A stretch of DNA of 64,000 nt from Choanephora cucurbitarum (GCA_025331435.1 JAIWNI010000089.1:52043-116042), one strand, 5' to 3'; positions 23,462 to 36,625 are shown, counted from the stretch's first letter. Translations and numbers: made by a program. The notes: a model not told the origin generated them from the letters alone.

Positions 23462-26400
23462 GAATAAAACGATGTACAATTAGACTGTTATATATGCCAA
23501 AACTGTATTTAAGGAGTTTCATGCTGAAAATATAAAGATCTGAAGTTACCTATCCTCAATCTTTAGCTATCTTTTTCCCCTACAAGAATGAATTACACAG
23601 ACATACAAATGTAAGGCTGAACTTGTCATTTGTAATTTTTTAAGGAGGTTGATATCTGAATTCGATCAAGTATGTATTTTTTGGCAAGAATGGCGTGTGT
23701 TGGTCTCTATGCTATAGTCAAAGGCCCAGACCCTTTATCTAAACTTTCGAGCCATATCAAAACTTTAATGTTTATGTTACATAGTCAATTTGAGAAGGAT
23801 TTTCAAATGTTATTTGGAAAAGAAAACATTCACATGGAACAGGTTAGATGTACGATAGCATACTATGTCCTACATACATTTGTTCATCCTATCGATGTTT
23901 GCATCAGTCAGATGTCCAAAAAGACTCTATTGATCAAGCTCGGCTGCATATACTGAAATGGGGGGGGGGTTTATCCTCGCATTGGTTTCAAGACATATTA
24001 CATGGTGAATTTTTTCTTTACTTCATACCATGAATTTAAAAGGCATTACTGAAAAAAAATATGAAGCCCTTGAGGACGATCAAGGTTGATACATTAAAGG
24101 CATTGTCAATCCTTATTGTACAATTTGTTTTACTCCTTTAACATCTTTCCTTATATTTTATTCCTTTCTATTTTTTGACAACAAAGAAATATTGCATAAT
24201 CGGCTTTGGTACGGGAAACAACCTATTCTTATTTCTTATTCTTCTTTTTTTTTTAAAAAAGGAATCAGTTTCTTGAGAATTATCTTATCATGTAAAATAG
24301 TGATAATATCAAGACCTTTTTGTTTGTCTGTATATTAAACAACAAAAGCGAGGCTAATTCAATGTTTTGCTGTTGTTTCTCGCTCTCCTATACTACTTTT
24401 CTTTCGTTCTTGGAATTCTCTTTTAAGGTGCTCTAGAAATGCTTCACATCTAGGATTAATTGCAAAATTACACTAATTCCATATGGCTTATTTTGTTTAC
24501 TAGGCTTTAGTGTAGCTTATAGAGATGACTTGTTGGTAGTTTGAGTATAGTGACCACTATGCCAAATTAGGTAATGCATGCGAACGGTTGTTATACTAAT
24601 GCACTAAAGCTCAAGCTTGTGTTTTTAGAAATAAGATACAACCATTGGTTATAAGTTTTTTTTTTTTTTACATATAGTATCTAATAACCTCCTATCTGAT
24701 TAAAACTCTGTTATTAACACAAACATTTCTTTATTTCTACTTGCAGAATTGCCACAGCACCCTATTTGCAAGGTTAAACCACCTTGATCTACCTCCTTTT
24801 TCTATTACACTATTTTGAGAATCCACAATCATTGAGATGTATACTTTGTACACCTGTCAAAAATTTGTAACTTTTCTCTACACTTGTATGTTAGTTTATT
24901 GATATTTCAAATGCATAAATCATCAATTGAAGAAATAGTTGATACAAGCTGCTGCTTCTTTTTCTATCTTCACAAAATAAAACAACATCATAAGCAACTG
25001 AATAGCTTCAACACATACTTGCGTGGGATATCAGAGTCTGTTTTTAAGAGCATTAACGATAGCACAGCCATGTAGTTTATACCGTTTTATGCTTTTTTAA
25101 AAAAATTCTGCAGCTATGTAATTTGTTTCTGGAAATGTCTATCCATAATTAGTCAAATCTTTCACCTATAAAGCATGAGATTTACTTCAGTTGCTTAAAG
25201 AAACTCTAAATTGTTTGTTGGAATGCTGTAGTATACAAGCGTCAGAAATTGACTAATAGAACGAGATGGTGAAGTACGTTGTGAATCCAATTGAGTTTAG
25301 AGAAAAAATTGCCTGTTCTATCGAGTACAATATTCCGTCTCTTGTTTTCTATAGTGGATATAATGTATGAAATCATACAAAGTATTATATGTACATGCGA
25401 TCTTTTGTAAACTAATTGCAGAAAACCTATTGCACTATAAGATTAAAGATGCGTTTATTTTTAAGGTATATGCATTCAAACAAATCTCATAAGCTTTTTT
25501 TCAGGGATTTAACAGATCACCAAGCTTACTTATCCAAATAAAGCCAATATATCAAAACGCAGCATTTTTTGTTGCTAGAAGAGATACAAGCAAAGAGACT
25601 AGGTCTAGAACTAGCCTTTATTCATTTCTTCAGGAAGCATAAAAAAAAGCATTCGCCCTTTGCTTTAAGTTGATATGGATCAAAAAAGCACTATTAGGCT
25701 TATGAATAACCATGGATGAAAGCATATTTTATTGATGCTAAAGGAAAAGAAAATACATAGTCTTGACCGAGATGAATCTGTAGCAATTAGCAGACTGAAA
25801 TTCTTTAGCTCTTTCAACAATAGTATTCGAGTCTTTTTTTCACCTGAGCTAATTGACAAATTTCCTGCTAAGGATGTTTGAACGTATATAATTTGGAGCT
25901 CTGATATTAAAGATATAAAACAAGCTTCTTTTCAAGTAGATGTTGTTGCTCTTATCTCTAGTTTAGACATCAAAAGAGCAAAAGAAGAAAATTTTCTTTT
26001 GGTGTGGAGAAATTAGTATGTTTTTGAGAAAAGGAAGAGTACTCCTGTCTCTTAAAATTAAATAATTGCCATTATAGTTGCATTAACAACAGCTTATGCA
26101 TTGGACTGATAAACTAACGTTGACGTGTTAGACACCAATGCTGTTGTCCATCTTTCTTCCAATTGCTTGAGATGAAACAAAGCTATCACTATATAGATAG
26201 AAACTGAAAAGCGTTAAGAGGTATTCATTTGGTTGTTCTTAGTAGCCATTAAGTGATATAACAACCAAGTTTGTCTTGTCTTCCTTTGATTTCTCAAACC
26301 GGGAATGCTTGAATTACGCTGGGTTATTGAGGTGGCCGTCTCAACAAACTTATTTGTACTTTCATTGCTTTTCAATATCATCATTCTTTCGTTCGACTAT

Positions 26401-26612
26401 GACTCAAAAGAGTTTTCTATGAATATCTGCCGTCCTTAATCTGTCTTATCCTTTTGGCTTACTTTGTACGCGATACTTTGAATGATCTAAACGGATTGCT
26501 TCCGGACACATAAATCACTTTAAATGACATGTTTCTACGTTTCACAAAGCAAACAAAAATGCTTCACTGCCCCTCAAAAAGACAACTTTTGTTTCTGTAT
26601 TGTTTTTTTCAA
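23348..26612. other. Intergenic region of 3.3 kb
   Basis: No recognised gene. A 94-codon plus-strand frame at 23,672-23,956 has no family resemblance. A run of G residues lies at about 23,961-23,969. T-rich and A-rich runs are common. The last 250 bp should hold the dynactin p62 promoter. Confidence 0.5.
23400..23462. repeat. (GAAA)n microsatellite just upstream of the PX-PB1 gene
   Basis: Purine-rich run dominated by AAAG repeats at about 23,401-23,462, within 115 bp of the PX-PB1 start codon. Read on the coding strand it is a long CTTT tract, likely in the promoter or 5' UTR. Confidence 0.85.
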
Positions 26613-28592
26613 ATGTTAAGTGACAAGGAACCTATTGCATTTGTAGACTATTACTGTGCCTGCTCTTTAAAAAAAGAAAAAGAAGAGACTAGTCAAGAAG
26701 CAACTACAGTGTCAACAACAGAAAGCGCTGCATCAGTTGCTGGCCGTCATCTACTCTCCAATCAAGCAACCAACTACTTATACCCACTTTCACGCCTTTA
26801 TTTTTGTGAAGATTGTCATCAGATCCGATGTCCCTCTTGTGTTCAAGATGAGATCGTTTCTTATTATTGCCCAAATTGTTTGTTCGAGGTTAGCCTCTAA
26901 ACCTATATATATACATATATATACAGTTGCTCACTCAACATACATAGGTTCCAACAGCTAGTGTTAAAAGCGAAAAGAACAGGTAAAGGTATCTCTTTGC
27001 TTTTCATTTCAATAAATCTTTTTCTTATTGTATTGTTTATCAGATGTGCAAGAAACTGCTTTCAGTGTCCTATCTGTCAAAACACACTATCAGTCGTGGC
27101 AGCTCAGGAACCAACACAAATGTCTGCTACAGGGCCAGCACCTGGGCCTTACTTTTTAGCATGCAATGTATGCCGTTGGAATTCTAAAGAGATTGATATG
27201 ACATTTGAAAAACCTACAAGTTTAGCCTGCAAGTACTCAGATATCACGAAAACCGGATATTCCACTCACATTTGTATTCATAGTGCAATTACAGAAAAAC
27301 GAAGAGGCCTTACCTGAAGCCAAAGAATTCGATCAACTGAAAGAGCACTTTGAGAAGCACTTGAGAGTCAACGCACCACCTTCTCTGCCAACCAGTTTCT
27401 TATCATTCTCAAGTTCTGCTGCTTTTAGCAAATACATTGGCAATCAATTTCATCATGACTCACAAATGCAGCAAGGAAAAGTGGATGATATTCATGATTA
27501 TGAACCAAGTACGAAGATAGCTGATGAAGATGTCAAGCTTCTAGAGACCTTGACCACGCTTCGCAACGTAGACGGAAGTTAGTTAGTTGAAACAACATAA
27601 AACGTTGATCCATCGTTCTTATTTATTTCTTCCTATCTAGTTGCCACTCTACCTCAACGATTTACTCAATTACACGATCAGCCGTATGAATTATCGTAAG
27701 TTTGTCTGCGAGTGAGTCAAAATGACATTTGCTGATGAAGCTTTTATGTTTTTAATAGTAAAATCCATCCTCAACGTATCCATCTTGCCATTAAACGGTC
27801 TAAGCGTTGCCGCAATTGCCGTCATATCCTTATTAAACCTGAGCAAAAAGCACAAGCTACACGGTTCAAGATCAAATTAGTTGCCATGTATGTTGTTTAG
27901 ATAACCAAATGATTTATCTATTTACGCTCCTCTGCCTGATAGGAACTACATACCCACCATTACTCTTTTACAGTTACCTAGAAAAACCTTCCCCTTACAG
28001 ATAGGGGTGCCTGCTCAATTCGTTCTCAAGTTTACTAATCCTCTTTATGAAGAGATGAGCATCACATTGGCCACGCCTCAAATCAAAAAGAACAAGACGG
28101 AGGCTGGAGAACAGGATGAAATCAAAGGGAAAGTGACCATTCTATCACCTCATTTTATAGTAGGTGCTTATCATGAAACTATTGAATATGATGATGAGAT
28201 CTACTCTGTTGGCGGCAGTAGTCGAAGAAACAATGGAAGTGCATCTGGTGCAGCTTCTGCTGATGGCGTCTATGAAAAGCGCAATAACTATACAAGTATC
28301 TTGGTTGAAGTGGTACCTGAGCAGAAGGGTGAATTTAAGGTAACTTTGGAGATTGATGAAAAGAAAATGATCTTTACTAACACCCTACATATAGTTCCCT
28401 CTACTTGTAACCTACAATTACAAATCAGATGAAGATAGAATGGATGTCTCTTCAGGTGATATTGATGCTGATGATATTGATGATATTGATGCAGATGAAA
28501 ACTCAGACAAAAAGTCCTCGCATCGCTTTGATGATGATAAAATCAAAAGCTATTCATTCTGGTGTTTAGTTGGTCTTGGATCTACCATCTAA
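26613..28592 (+). CDS. DCTN4: Dynactin subunit p62 (DCTN4 homologue)
   Basis: Component of the pointed-end complex of dynactin, the activator of cytoplasmic dynein. Eight exons (26613-26888, 26948-26982, 27044-27228, 27284-27577, 27641-27695, 27759-27887, 27943-28339, 28395-28592) give 522 aa in frame. The paired Cys motifs of the family are present: FCEDCHQIRCPSC, YYCPNCLFEV, CPICQNTL, CNVCRWNSKEIDM and later KRCRNCRHILIKPEQKA. The signature FKIKLVAMNYIPTIT follows and the C-terminus is acidic. The third intron starts with GC (GCAAGT) instead of GT; this choice alone keeps the frame and retains KNEEALPEAKEF. The start at 26613 (MLSDKEPIAFVDYYC) is the best match, though an in-frame ATG lies further upstream. 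A role in cargo linkage on microtubules is inferred from the family. Confidence 0.93.
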
Positions 28593-28647
28593 CCTCTAAT
28601 AAACCGATAGACGACTTTTCCGTGGTTGTGTATGTACATTGTTTTTA

Positions 28648-29013
28648 TTATCCAAGTAAAAGCTCATAAATGATCACTAGTATGTTTATGCCGATTAAAG
28701 GAACTATCATACGCTGTTTAGTAAATGATTCAGGAAAGCGCGTTGATACTTACTTCGCATCAGAGTTCGCACAGCAGATATTAAGTTGATCATCTTGTAT
28801 TTAATAGATTGTCCCTGTTCATTACCAAAACCTGCATCAGGTTGAACTGTCCAACCAACTATAAGAAAAGGAGAAAATTAAATAAGCTCTCTTGTTGACC
28901 AACAGGATGACAGACTTACTTCTTGCTAGAAATCTATCTTCACTCAGTACTGCAATGGCATTGATGAAGCAGAGCATCACATAGAACAACTGACCGAGCC
29001 CAAGTGTCAACAT
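28648..29013 (-). CDS. YOS1: Yos1/IER3IP1-like ER-Golgi transport protein
   Basis: Small membrane protein needed for COPII vesicle transport in yeast, acting with Yip1/Yif1. Exons 29013-28920, 28858-28754 and 28703-28648 give 84 aa. The family signature is clear: MLTLGLGQLFYVMLCFINAI (first membrane segment), then AVLSEDRFLARIGW, and near the C-terminus SAVRTLMRIPLIGINILVII (second membrane segment). Length matches the family. The stop is 55 bp from the stop of the convergent dynactin gene. The start is 160 bp from the start of the divergent SET gene, so a shared promoter is likely. Confidence 0.93.
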
Positions 29014-29173
29014 CCTTAACGAGAAAAGAAAAAAGTTATTTGTACGTGTTCTTTCTCATTTTCCAAAAAAGAATATTCGATTTGAAGGCCGACCTTGATT
29101 CCTCTTTTTTTTAAAAAAAAGGCTTTTTTCGTTATACACCTTCTCTCCTTTTTCTATCCTATTTTTCTTTTCT
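29014..29173. promoter_or_regulatory. Short divergent promoter region between Yos1 and SET genes
   Basis: 160 bp separate the two start codons. The stretch is rich in T/C on one side and A/G on the other, with a poly-T/poly-A run at about 29,104-29,120. Both genes must be driven from here unless 5' UTR introns exist. Confidence 0.6.
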
Positions 29174-31051
29174 ATGACAAGTGTAAGCCAGCTTGGTTTG
29201 GATACTGTTGTTAACCAACAAGAATTTCAAGAGCTTGTGGTAATCAAGGAATGTCCTACGGTAGGTCGCTCTTTGGTAGCTAAGAAACCACTTGTTCCTG
29301 GCGATATTGTACTTGTCGAGACTCCCCTGATCCAGTACGATCTCGAGCCAACTTGTCGATCGAATAAGTTGCCCTACTACTCAAAGAAACTATGGAAACT
29401 CTTGACTAATATGGTACATGATGAAGACGATTTGGATACGCAACAGTTGGAATTCAACCATGACAGTAATAATGAGGAAGAGGATCAATATAGTCAAGAC
29501 GATAGTGAATATGAGGATGAAGAAGAAGAGGAGGAAGAGGAGAAAAGTGTATATGTTCAATCTGAATTCTATCCTGGAGTGCCCGCAGCCATTATTGCCT
29601 ACCTACATATTCACCCTCCACCTAGCTTCAATAATGTGCGCAGACGCAAGCAATTCAATCAAAATGATTTTGACTTCTTTTATTTTCCAAACACAGATGT
29701 TGAGCCTGCTTGGCTCGATCATAAGACCATCAAGCTGATTCACTCGGTTACCCAAAAAGTAGTTGATACTGTGCCACTTTATGCTCATGTTGATCCATTC
29801 GATTTGCGCAGCTTTGTGCTCAAGATCTATTCAAATGCACACACTGTTTCTTTACCCCGTACAAGAACAGCTCCCACACACAGCTCAAAGCGATCTCGAA
29901 GAGAGCATTATAAGACTAAGTTCGGCGATGATGCCACCTTTTGGGGTGAAGATGCTGTTGAACCACCCAACACACCTACCATTGCCTTGCTACGTTGGGG
30001 TTCAAAGTTCGCTCACTCTTGTTCACCCAACATGTTTCTCCGATTTGAGCCTAGCCGCAATGTCATGGTGTTTACGATTACTAAACCTTTAGCAGAGGGA
30101 GATGTCCTGACCTTTTCCTATCTCCCTGAAGATGACTCTATCGTAGGTGGACTCATCTATGGTACCACTTTAGATCGTCAAGCAAAGCTGGAGAAATTCA
30201 AGTTCTTTAAGTGTGCATGTGAGCGTTGTCTTGATTGGGACTGGGCAAGAGGTATGAATTGTGAAGAATGCAAAGAGCCTATTAGTTATCGGGCAGAAGA
30301 CAAATGGACTTGCCTTGCTTGCGGATCCAACACAAACGATGAGCAGATGAGCTTTGTAGGTGACCCCGAAAAGCATGTGCAGGCAACTGTCATGAACTTC
30401 TTTTCCCGTGTCTTTGGTGGCCGTCGTCTGACACAAAATACAATTCAAATGCTGGAGCCTCAATTGACTGATCTGGTAACTCAATACAATGTTCCAAAGA
30501 CACACTGGACATTCGCTGTCATTCAATCTCTCTTGGCTGCCTATCATCTCACTCTCTTCCCTCAAACGTATGGTAAGGGTCTTGCCTCTCAGATGGGAAT
30601 GACCTTACAAGGGCTTGAGGAATCATTAGTCTATCTAGAGTTCCTTAACGAGGCTATTCATACACCTAAGCACCCACAAGCAAAATCTAAAGGAAATCCA
30701 ATGGCTGTCTTTTTCGCTGGTTGGCGTATTTTGTCCATCGTGATTGATCTAGTGATGGATAGCACCGAGAATAAATATGCAAATGCAGCTTTTGAGCAAG
30801 AGTCAGATTCTGATGCTGAAGATGGTCCTCTATCACCCACTCCAAAGCCCGTCATTCAGAATGAGCCTGTGTTGATTCCATTGGATCCAAGCTGGGTTAC
30901 ACCTGTCAGCAAAATATCCCATATTGCTAACAAAGAATGGATACCCTTAGTCGAACAAGTCTTCAGATCTCAAGAAGCTATTGTAGTACAAGATATGATT
31001 AGACAAATCAAAGGATTAGACCAACGACTCGATGAGTTGTCAAAATTGTAA
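29174..31051 (+). CDS. SET-domain protein (SMYD-like lysine methyltransferase)
   Basis: A single exon of 625 aa. The N-terminal SET half starts at residues about 22-55 (VVIKECPTVGRSLVAKKPLV, then GDIVLVETPLI). The core catalytic motif GSKFAHSCSPN is at about residue 276, followed by TITKPLAEGDVLTFSYL. A post-SET cysteine group CACERCLDWDW and CEECKEPI/CLACGSN come next. This split arrangement is typical of SMYD and related SET proteins that use S-adenosylmethionine to methylate lysine. No MYND zinc finger is evident between the halves; instead a strongly acidic insert (about residues 80-125, Glu/Asp runs) is present. The C-terminal third is helical and unassigned. Substrate and nuclear or cytosolic location are unknown. 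Confidence 0.85.
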   Translation: MTSVSQLGLDTVVNQQEFQELVVIKECPTVGRSLVAKKPLVPGDIVLVETPLIQYDLEPTCRSNKLPYYSKKLWKLLTNMVHDEDDLDTQQLEFNHDSNNEEEDQYSQDDSEYEDEEEEEEEEKSVYVQSEFYPGVPAAIIAYLHIHPPPSFNNVRRRKQFNQNDFDFFYFPNTDVEPAWLDHKTIKLIHSVTQKVVDTVPLYAHVDPFDLRSFVLKIYSNAHTVSLPRTRTAPTHSSKRSRREHYKTKFGDDATFWGEDAVEPPNTPTIALLRWGSKFAHSCSPNMFLRFEPSRNVMVFTITKPLAEGDVLTFSYLPEDDSIVGGLIYGTTLDRQAKLEKFKFFKCACERCLDWDWARGMNCEECKEPISYRAEDKWTCLACGSNTNDEQMSFVGDPEKHVQATVMNFFSRVFGGRRLTQNTIQMLEPQLTDLVTQYNVPKTHWTFAVIQSLLAAYHLTLFPQTYGKGLASQMGMTLQGLEESLVYLEFLNEAIHTPKHPQAKSKGNPMAVFFAGWRILSIVIDLVMDSTENKYANAAFEQESDSDAEDGPLSPTPKPVIQNEPVLIPLDPSWVTPVSKISHIANKEWIPLVEQVFRSQEAIVVQDMIRQIKGLDQRLDELSKL

Positions 31052-31117
31052 TAATAATAGTAATTAGTAATAATAATTTAGAATAAAATGTTCATTGTAG
31101 AAGTATTAGTTTTATTT

Positions 31118-34100
31118 TCAGCCTGAGATCTCAATAGATTCTAATGCGCATTTGCAGCCACAACCCGACATACAATACACCTGTCGGTTTGCAACAAACC
31201 AGTCTTTCATATGATGACTATGTCCACCATGGCCACAATGGATACAGAAGTTGACTAGGCCTTTCACCAAAATATGACAAAAACTACAGCGAATCAGCTT
31301 ACGTAGTTTATGACATTGGAAGCAATATTTGTCATTGGCCGACAACTCAGCACCACAAGCATAGCAGGAAACTTGAATATGTGATGAAACAATTTCCTTC
31401 TCCAAAGGAAAAGGTTGATAATCAAGGAACCGGAGTATTTCAGCACGCTGATCTAAAAGATTCCAGCGATAGAGCATGTCTGCATAGCAAATACGCAAAA
31501 TATCACGCTGAGCCATTCCTTTGGCATCCATCAATGGTATATGATTGTTTTCAAAAAACCGCTCATGATCGAATTGCTCCATGTTGTAAAACTCGATCTT
31601 CATCTCTGAAGTATTATGCAACACTTTGCCTTCTCTATTAATCAATGGTGTGGTTGGTGTCATGATGAGAGGTGAGGATAAGGCTGGAGAATGGGATCCC
31701 AAACTACCAACAGCATGATGACGGATGCCTGGTGCTGTATTACTGGGTATCTTGAGTTTAGGATGGGTGGCCGTCCAGGAGCGATTGAGGCGAGAGTTGC
31801 GTTTAAGGAAAGTGGGGGACTCAGTTTCAGTCATCATCAACCGTTGTTCTGTAGGTGACAGGCGTTTATGATCATGGTTCTCTGAAAGATAAGAAAGCAT
31901 TCTATTACTTGTCTTTGCACCATACGAGTGACTGATAGGTGTGATATGGATTTTTTCAGAAGCATCTGTATTCGGACCCGAATTTGCTCGATAGAGTGTA
32001 TGCGAATGGCTACGTTGGTTGACTTTCTTTAAAGAGAAATAATCAAGTTCAATGGGATCAGGTGTATTATCAGCAAAGAAAGGCTATTGAGAAAACGAAT
32101 TGAATAAAAAACATGTGTAGCTTAGGCAAATGATGAAATCATACCTTCTGTCCAAACAATGCAGAGGGTATCTTACTAGTTCTAACTTGAAAAGTACATG
32201 AAAGCATGGCTGCTGTTTGAATATCGCCTATACCTATAAAGTGTTGGAGACTGCAACGAATGTCAGTCCAAGAATTGGTTTTTCTGTCTTAGAGAACTCA
32301 CAGCTCATTGATTAACTTTTGACCTAAGGGATGCATGCCCCATTTGACATGCTTGAAAGGAGTTGGCAACTTTTGTTCATTTGCTTTTCTTTGCGTATTT
32401 GATGTAGCCCCATGATTGTACAAGATTGACTTGAGTTCGGCAAGCTTTTGATCACGTTGCCAATTTTCATCTACTAAGACCTTACTAGCATCAAGACTGT
32501 CGATCAAAATATGATGACCGTCTGTGACCATTTGGTCAGACTCTGGTGGCTTTACAGGAACACAGTCTCGAAGAATTTCAACAGCAAGACACCATACTTT
32601 GTACAAGTCAAGTCTACCATGTCTTTGACAGACTTTTGCGTTATGTATACAAGCAGATACAGGATCTTTTGAAGACAAACTATCATTCGTTTCTGTAGAG
32701 TAAGTGTCGACAACTTCACAAAAAAAGTAAACACACTTACATATATTCCCTTGCCAGCCATGGACTGTATGGCATTTTATCTGAAAAGTCAACAATTACC
32801 ACATTATGAGAAACACGATCTGCTTTGGCACCATGATACAATAGGTTGTCTCCACTTCCAATAGTATTATTTAAAGCCATATTCTAATGTTTAGTGAAAC
32901 GTATTTTAGCTGTCTAAATCATTTTAAGTAGCAGCATTTAATACTTACATCTGATTTGTAGTAAATGCCACCCATAGTGCCAACAGAACTTAATCCGTCA
33001 TCAATATCATCTTGCTCATCATCATAGGCGTATTCGCCAAAGGCACCTCCAGTTCCGCCCACTAATACCGTAGCATTTCTGCCTTGTCGAGACATAGCTG
33101 CAATCTCTTTGTATTCCTCAAACTGCTCATATGTCTTTGGATGGCGATAGAAATCACTATACGTGTTTTCAAAATATTCCCCACTACTGTGATCACCTTG
33201 TGTTGGCTGGTTCTTTTGTTCTTGTTCTTGTGATTTGTTTTTGTTAGCGTCCGAGTTCTTCCGACTGTTATCGCGAACACGTAAAGTAGAGAAAAAGCAA
33301 ACGAGCTGACCATTGCCCGAGAATACAGCACCGCACAGACGAGGAAAAGGTACCTTAGCGTCCGTACTTTGTTTAACAGACATATCAACCATAATACCTC
33401 GTTCGCTTGTCATACTTTCGCGCTTACCAAAACGATATCCTTCGCCCATATAGCCCCAAGCTTGACCTAGCTCATCATCTGAATCACCTGCATCGATAGC
33501 GTTTGAGCTTCTCCAATGATGCCCTGGACTGCCGTTCGATCCTTGCCCATGAAATGCTCCTGTAGATGAATCAACAGAAGATGAAGGGTGCTGATTTTCT
33601 AAGCCATACTCTGATTCTTCATGCATATTTTCACCCAAGAGGTAACGAATACAGGCCTCTAAGCACCATTTCTTATGCGAAGTGTAACTGGAGGCCAATG
33701 CATTTAGATCTTGTGTCATGTGTGCACGGTGATAGATAGAGATCATACTGTTCTTTTGAATATCAAATTCGGGTGGACTGTTGTCAGGATATTGAGGACC
33801 AAACCGTATGGTAATTCGTAAGAGAGCATTTCCTGCATCGGACCAAGGACCATGCAAGGAGATAGTACAGGTGCGAGAGGCAGCATTGATCTTTTCTGTC
33901 TTAACCCCGACTGGCAGGTATTTATTCAACACGGTCGACATCTCATCGGCTACTGACTGATAGCTGTTCTCTGATTTTGAAGCATCCCTTCGAATTTCAC
34001 TTCCAGTAGGTCCAACTGTCTTGACGTTCTGCATCCACAAAAGAGGATTAATGGCAGAATATTTTTGCTCCCGATAAGCGTTATTTTGGTCATAGCCAGT

Positions 34101-35919
34101 GCTTATGTTGTTGATTGTGTTTGATCGATAAGGCAATAGACCGGTTGAGTTACTGCTGTTAGGAGTCAAACGTACAGTTGGTGTTGCTGGAGTAGAAGTA
34201 AGTGAAGACCGAATATCAGTAATGGATTTCTCAATTGGCTCTTGCTGAAATGAGTGATTGCTTCCAGTCTTGCTTCCTTCTAATGCAATAGAAGGCACAG
34301 ACAGTTTAGTCTTAGTTTTACTGGGCTCGAAGCCCACAGCTCTCATTGTGTCTTCTGATACTGGCCATAATCTTAAATTTTGATCTTTTGACCAAGTGAC
34401 TAATTGGAACTCTCGATCGTCTAAAGAGGGAATGTAAGTATATAGCTTACAATAAACGATAATTGAACTACCTCCGTTGGCACCATTCATATCACCCTTC
34501 CATCGCCATACAAATTCTTTTACGGTATCTTGATGGCCATCAAATGCATGAACTGGAGTATCTGCACATGCTCTGCTATATAGTGTTAGTTTGGAATCAG
34601 TTCTTTGTGGCATAATCAATACACCGTCACCAAAAGGTGTATTTCTAGCACGCCAAATAGGTGTATCTGTTACAATAACTTCTTCCTCTTGATCAGGCGT
34701 ATGAATATTCCAAAACTATTCGGCGCAGAGAAAAAAAAAGATCTCAGCAAGAAGAAAAACTATATGATCTCATTCAATTACCTTGACAAGCTTATCTAAG
34801 CTACAAGTAACAATATCATGATCGTTTTGACGACTCCAATCAATCCCATAAATCTTTTTTGAATGAGCAGCAATGCTAGTGACTGGAACAGCGCCTTTCT
34901 TTGTTGTAAAGTATAAATAACAGAACCCTAAAGACATCTCGTAAAAAAATGAACTTACTCTAATATCCCAAATCTTAACATCTTTATCGTGAGCAGAAGC
35001 AATTAGATACTCATTCTTTCGGTTGAACTTGACTTGTGTTGCAGCAGCTATAAAATGAAGCGAAATGAGCAATATTCTAAGTGTTATTAAAACAATCACA
35101 TTACCATTCCAAGGCGTAAAAGAAGAGCTTGGTCTCATTTTCCGATCATCATCTTGATTTCTTGATCGCACTTGAGGTTCTCTCAAATCCCATAAATGAA
35201 CATATGTATCTATGGAACAAGTAGCTAAAATATCTGGTTGATGCGGAGACCAATTGATGTCCGAAATAGCTCTTGCGTGTGCATGAAATACATGTTCAAT
35301 AGCTCTTGATCCAGTATAGTTTAAGTTCCATACAAGCAACTTTTGATTAGACTTGAACTGCTGTTAGTCACGATATGTCTACTAGCTTATGATTCCACTT
35401 ACTGTAGAAGCAACCCAAGACTCTCGAGCCATATGTGGACTCCACTGAACATCAGCCACTTCCCACTTTGACATATGAGGTAGAATTCTTGGGATCAACC
35501 AAGGATCTTCAAGGTCAATCACCACAAGTCCCTGTCGTCTAGTCATTTTAGGTGTGTTATTATTGGATCCTTAGAATTTTTGGCTGAACGCCTTACCCTG
35601 CCAATACGACATCTCGACTTGCAGGACTGATACTCATACTGCCAACGGAATGATGAAACTTTATTTCTAATGCTCGGTAAAAAGTGTCTTCCTGGGGATT
35701 GTCGTCTCTGCGTATACGCGTCAACTGGCGTTCTGCCATGGCAATAGATAAGGATCGATTGAACTGTTGGCCAATCTGCAACATTTTGTTTTTACGAACA
35801 TTAGCTTCGCTGTTTCTATTGTTGACTAGCAAGTTTGAATCAGACTTCCGCCGTTTTATAATAGCCGGTACATCGTCCTGATGCAGATCTATGGGTGCTC
35901 CCCCAAGATCATCTGACAT
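31118..35919 (-). CDS. WDR59: WDR59/Mtc5 (Sea3) homologue, GATOR2/SEACAT subunit
   Basis: Regulator of TORC1 at the vacuole or lysosome. Eleven exons (35919-35597, 35538-35403, 35351-35105, 35047-34959, 34898-34782, 34715-34472, 34420-32949, 32883-32741, 32679-32302, 32250-32145, 32083-31118) join to 1406 aa with consistent phases. Residues about 90-430 are WD40 repeats (for example VADVQWSPH, DINWSPHQPDILATCSIDTY, KVKFNRKN-like and DVKIWDIR). An RWD domain lies at about 545-650 (STVLNKYLPVG ... RITIRFGPQYPDNSPPEFDI). The C-terminal 90 residues carry a zinc-ribbon/RING-like cluster: CYACGAELSANDKYCFQC, CSFCHILVKG, CIHCGHGGHSHHMKDWF and CGCKC. This order, WD40-RWD-RING, is the WDR59 architecture. 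One intron (32740-32680) needs an acceptor inside AGT to stay in frame. Confidence 0.93.
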
Positions 35920-36625
35920 GCTTTAAATAAGCTAGTTCTATATGAAACTTAATAGAGACACCTTCTTTAAGAAAAAAGTAAAAAAAAAAAAAAGGTTATG
36001 TCTACTGGGCTTGAATTCCTGCTTGAATGGCAATCATGAAACGTTAGTACAAAGTAAGGCTTTTGTTAGTAAATAGCCTTCACCTTATTAATAAACATCC
36101 ACTCTAAGCACTCAAAAGACCCCCAAAAATAAACGCATTAGGAAATCAAGGAGGGAAGTAGGAAAAGGGGCTTTAGTCGCACAACAATTAGAGCATTCAT
36201 GCAGAATTTTCTTTAAATGCATAAAGACTCTTAATTTAGCTTATCTTTGTTCCTGATGATTATTAAGTAAGGTTGCATTAGTCAAACAGTCAGTGCGTTT
36301 TTGCTCCGATACCTTCAAATCACAGATTTATCTTCTTCTGGGCTACAACGTAACCAACAGTTAAGACAATGTATTGGGGCATACCCGTAGATGCTTTAAG
36401 AGATTCGATTCTAATACTGATGACTCTTATTATAGCCCGAAATATCTCTTCCTATGTCCTTTCTGTTTTCTACTCAAGACCAGCAAGAGTATCGCAAGAA
36501 TTTTTTAATAAAACAAAGTAAAGAATGAGACAAGGTATTTCTATATTTACATCCCTATAGCGTTAAGTGAATATAATTGATTATGATTATAGATTGAAAT
36601 GAATAGAAACAACAATGAAGAAATG
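35920..36625. other. Intergenic region upstream of WDR59
   Basis: About 700 bp between the WDR59 start and the stop of the next minus-strand gene. A poly-A run lies at about 35,978-35,993. No coding sequence is recognised. Confidence 0.6.

Noticed and set aside
23672..23956. 94-codon plus-strand frame MYFLARMACVGLYAIVKG
   Set aside because: No similarity, no splice or promoter context, and flanked by non-coding sequence.
29418..29738. Plus-strand basic frame inside the SET gene
   Set aside because: Shadow of the acidic codons in another frame.
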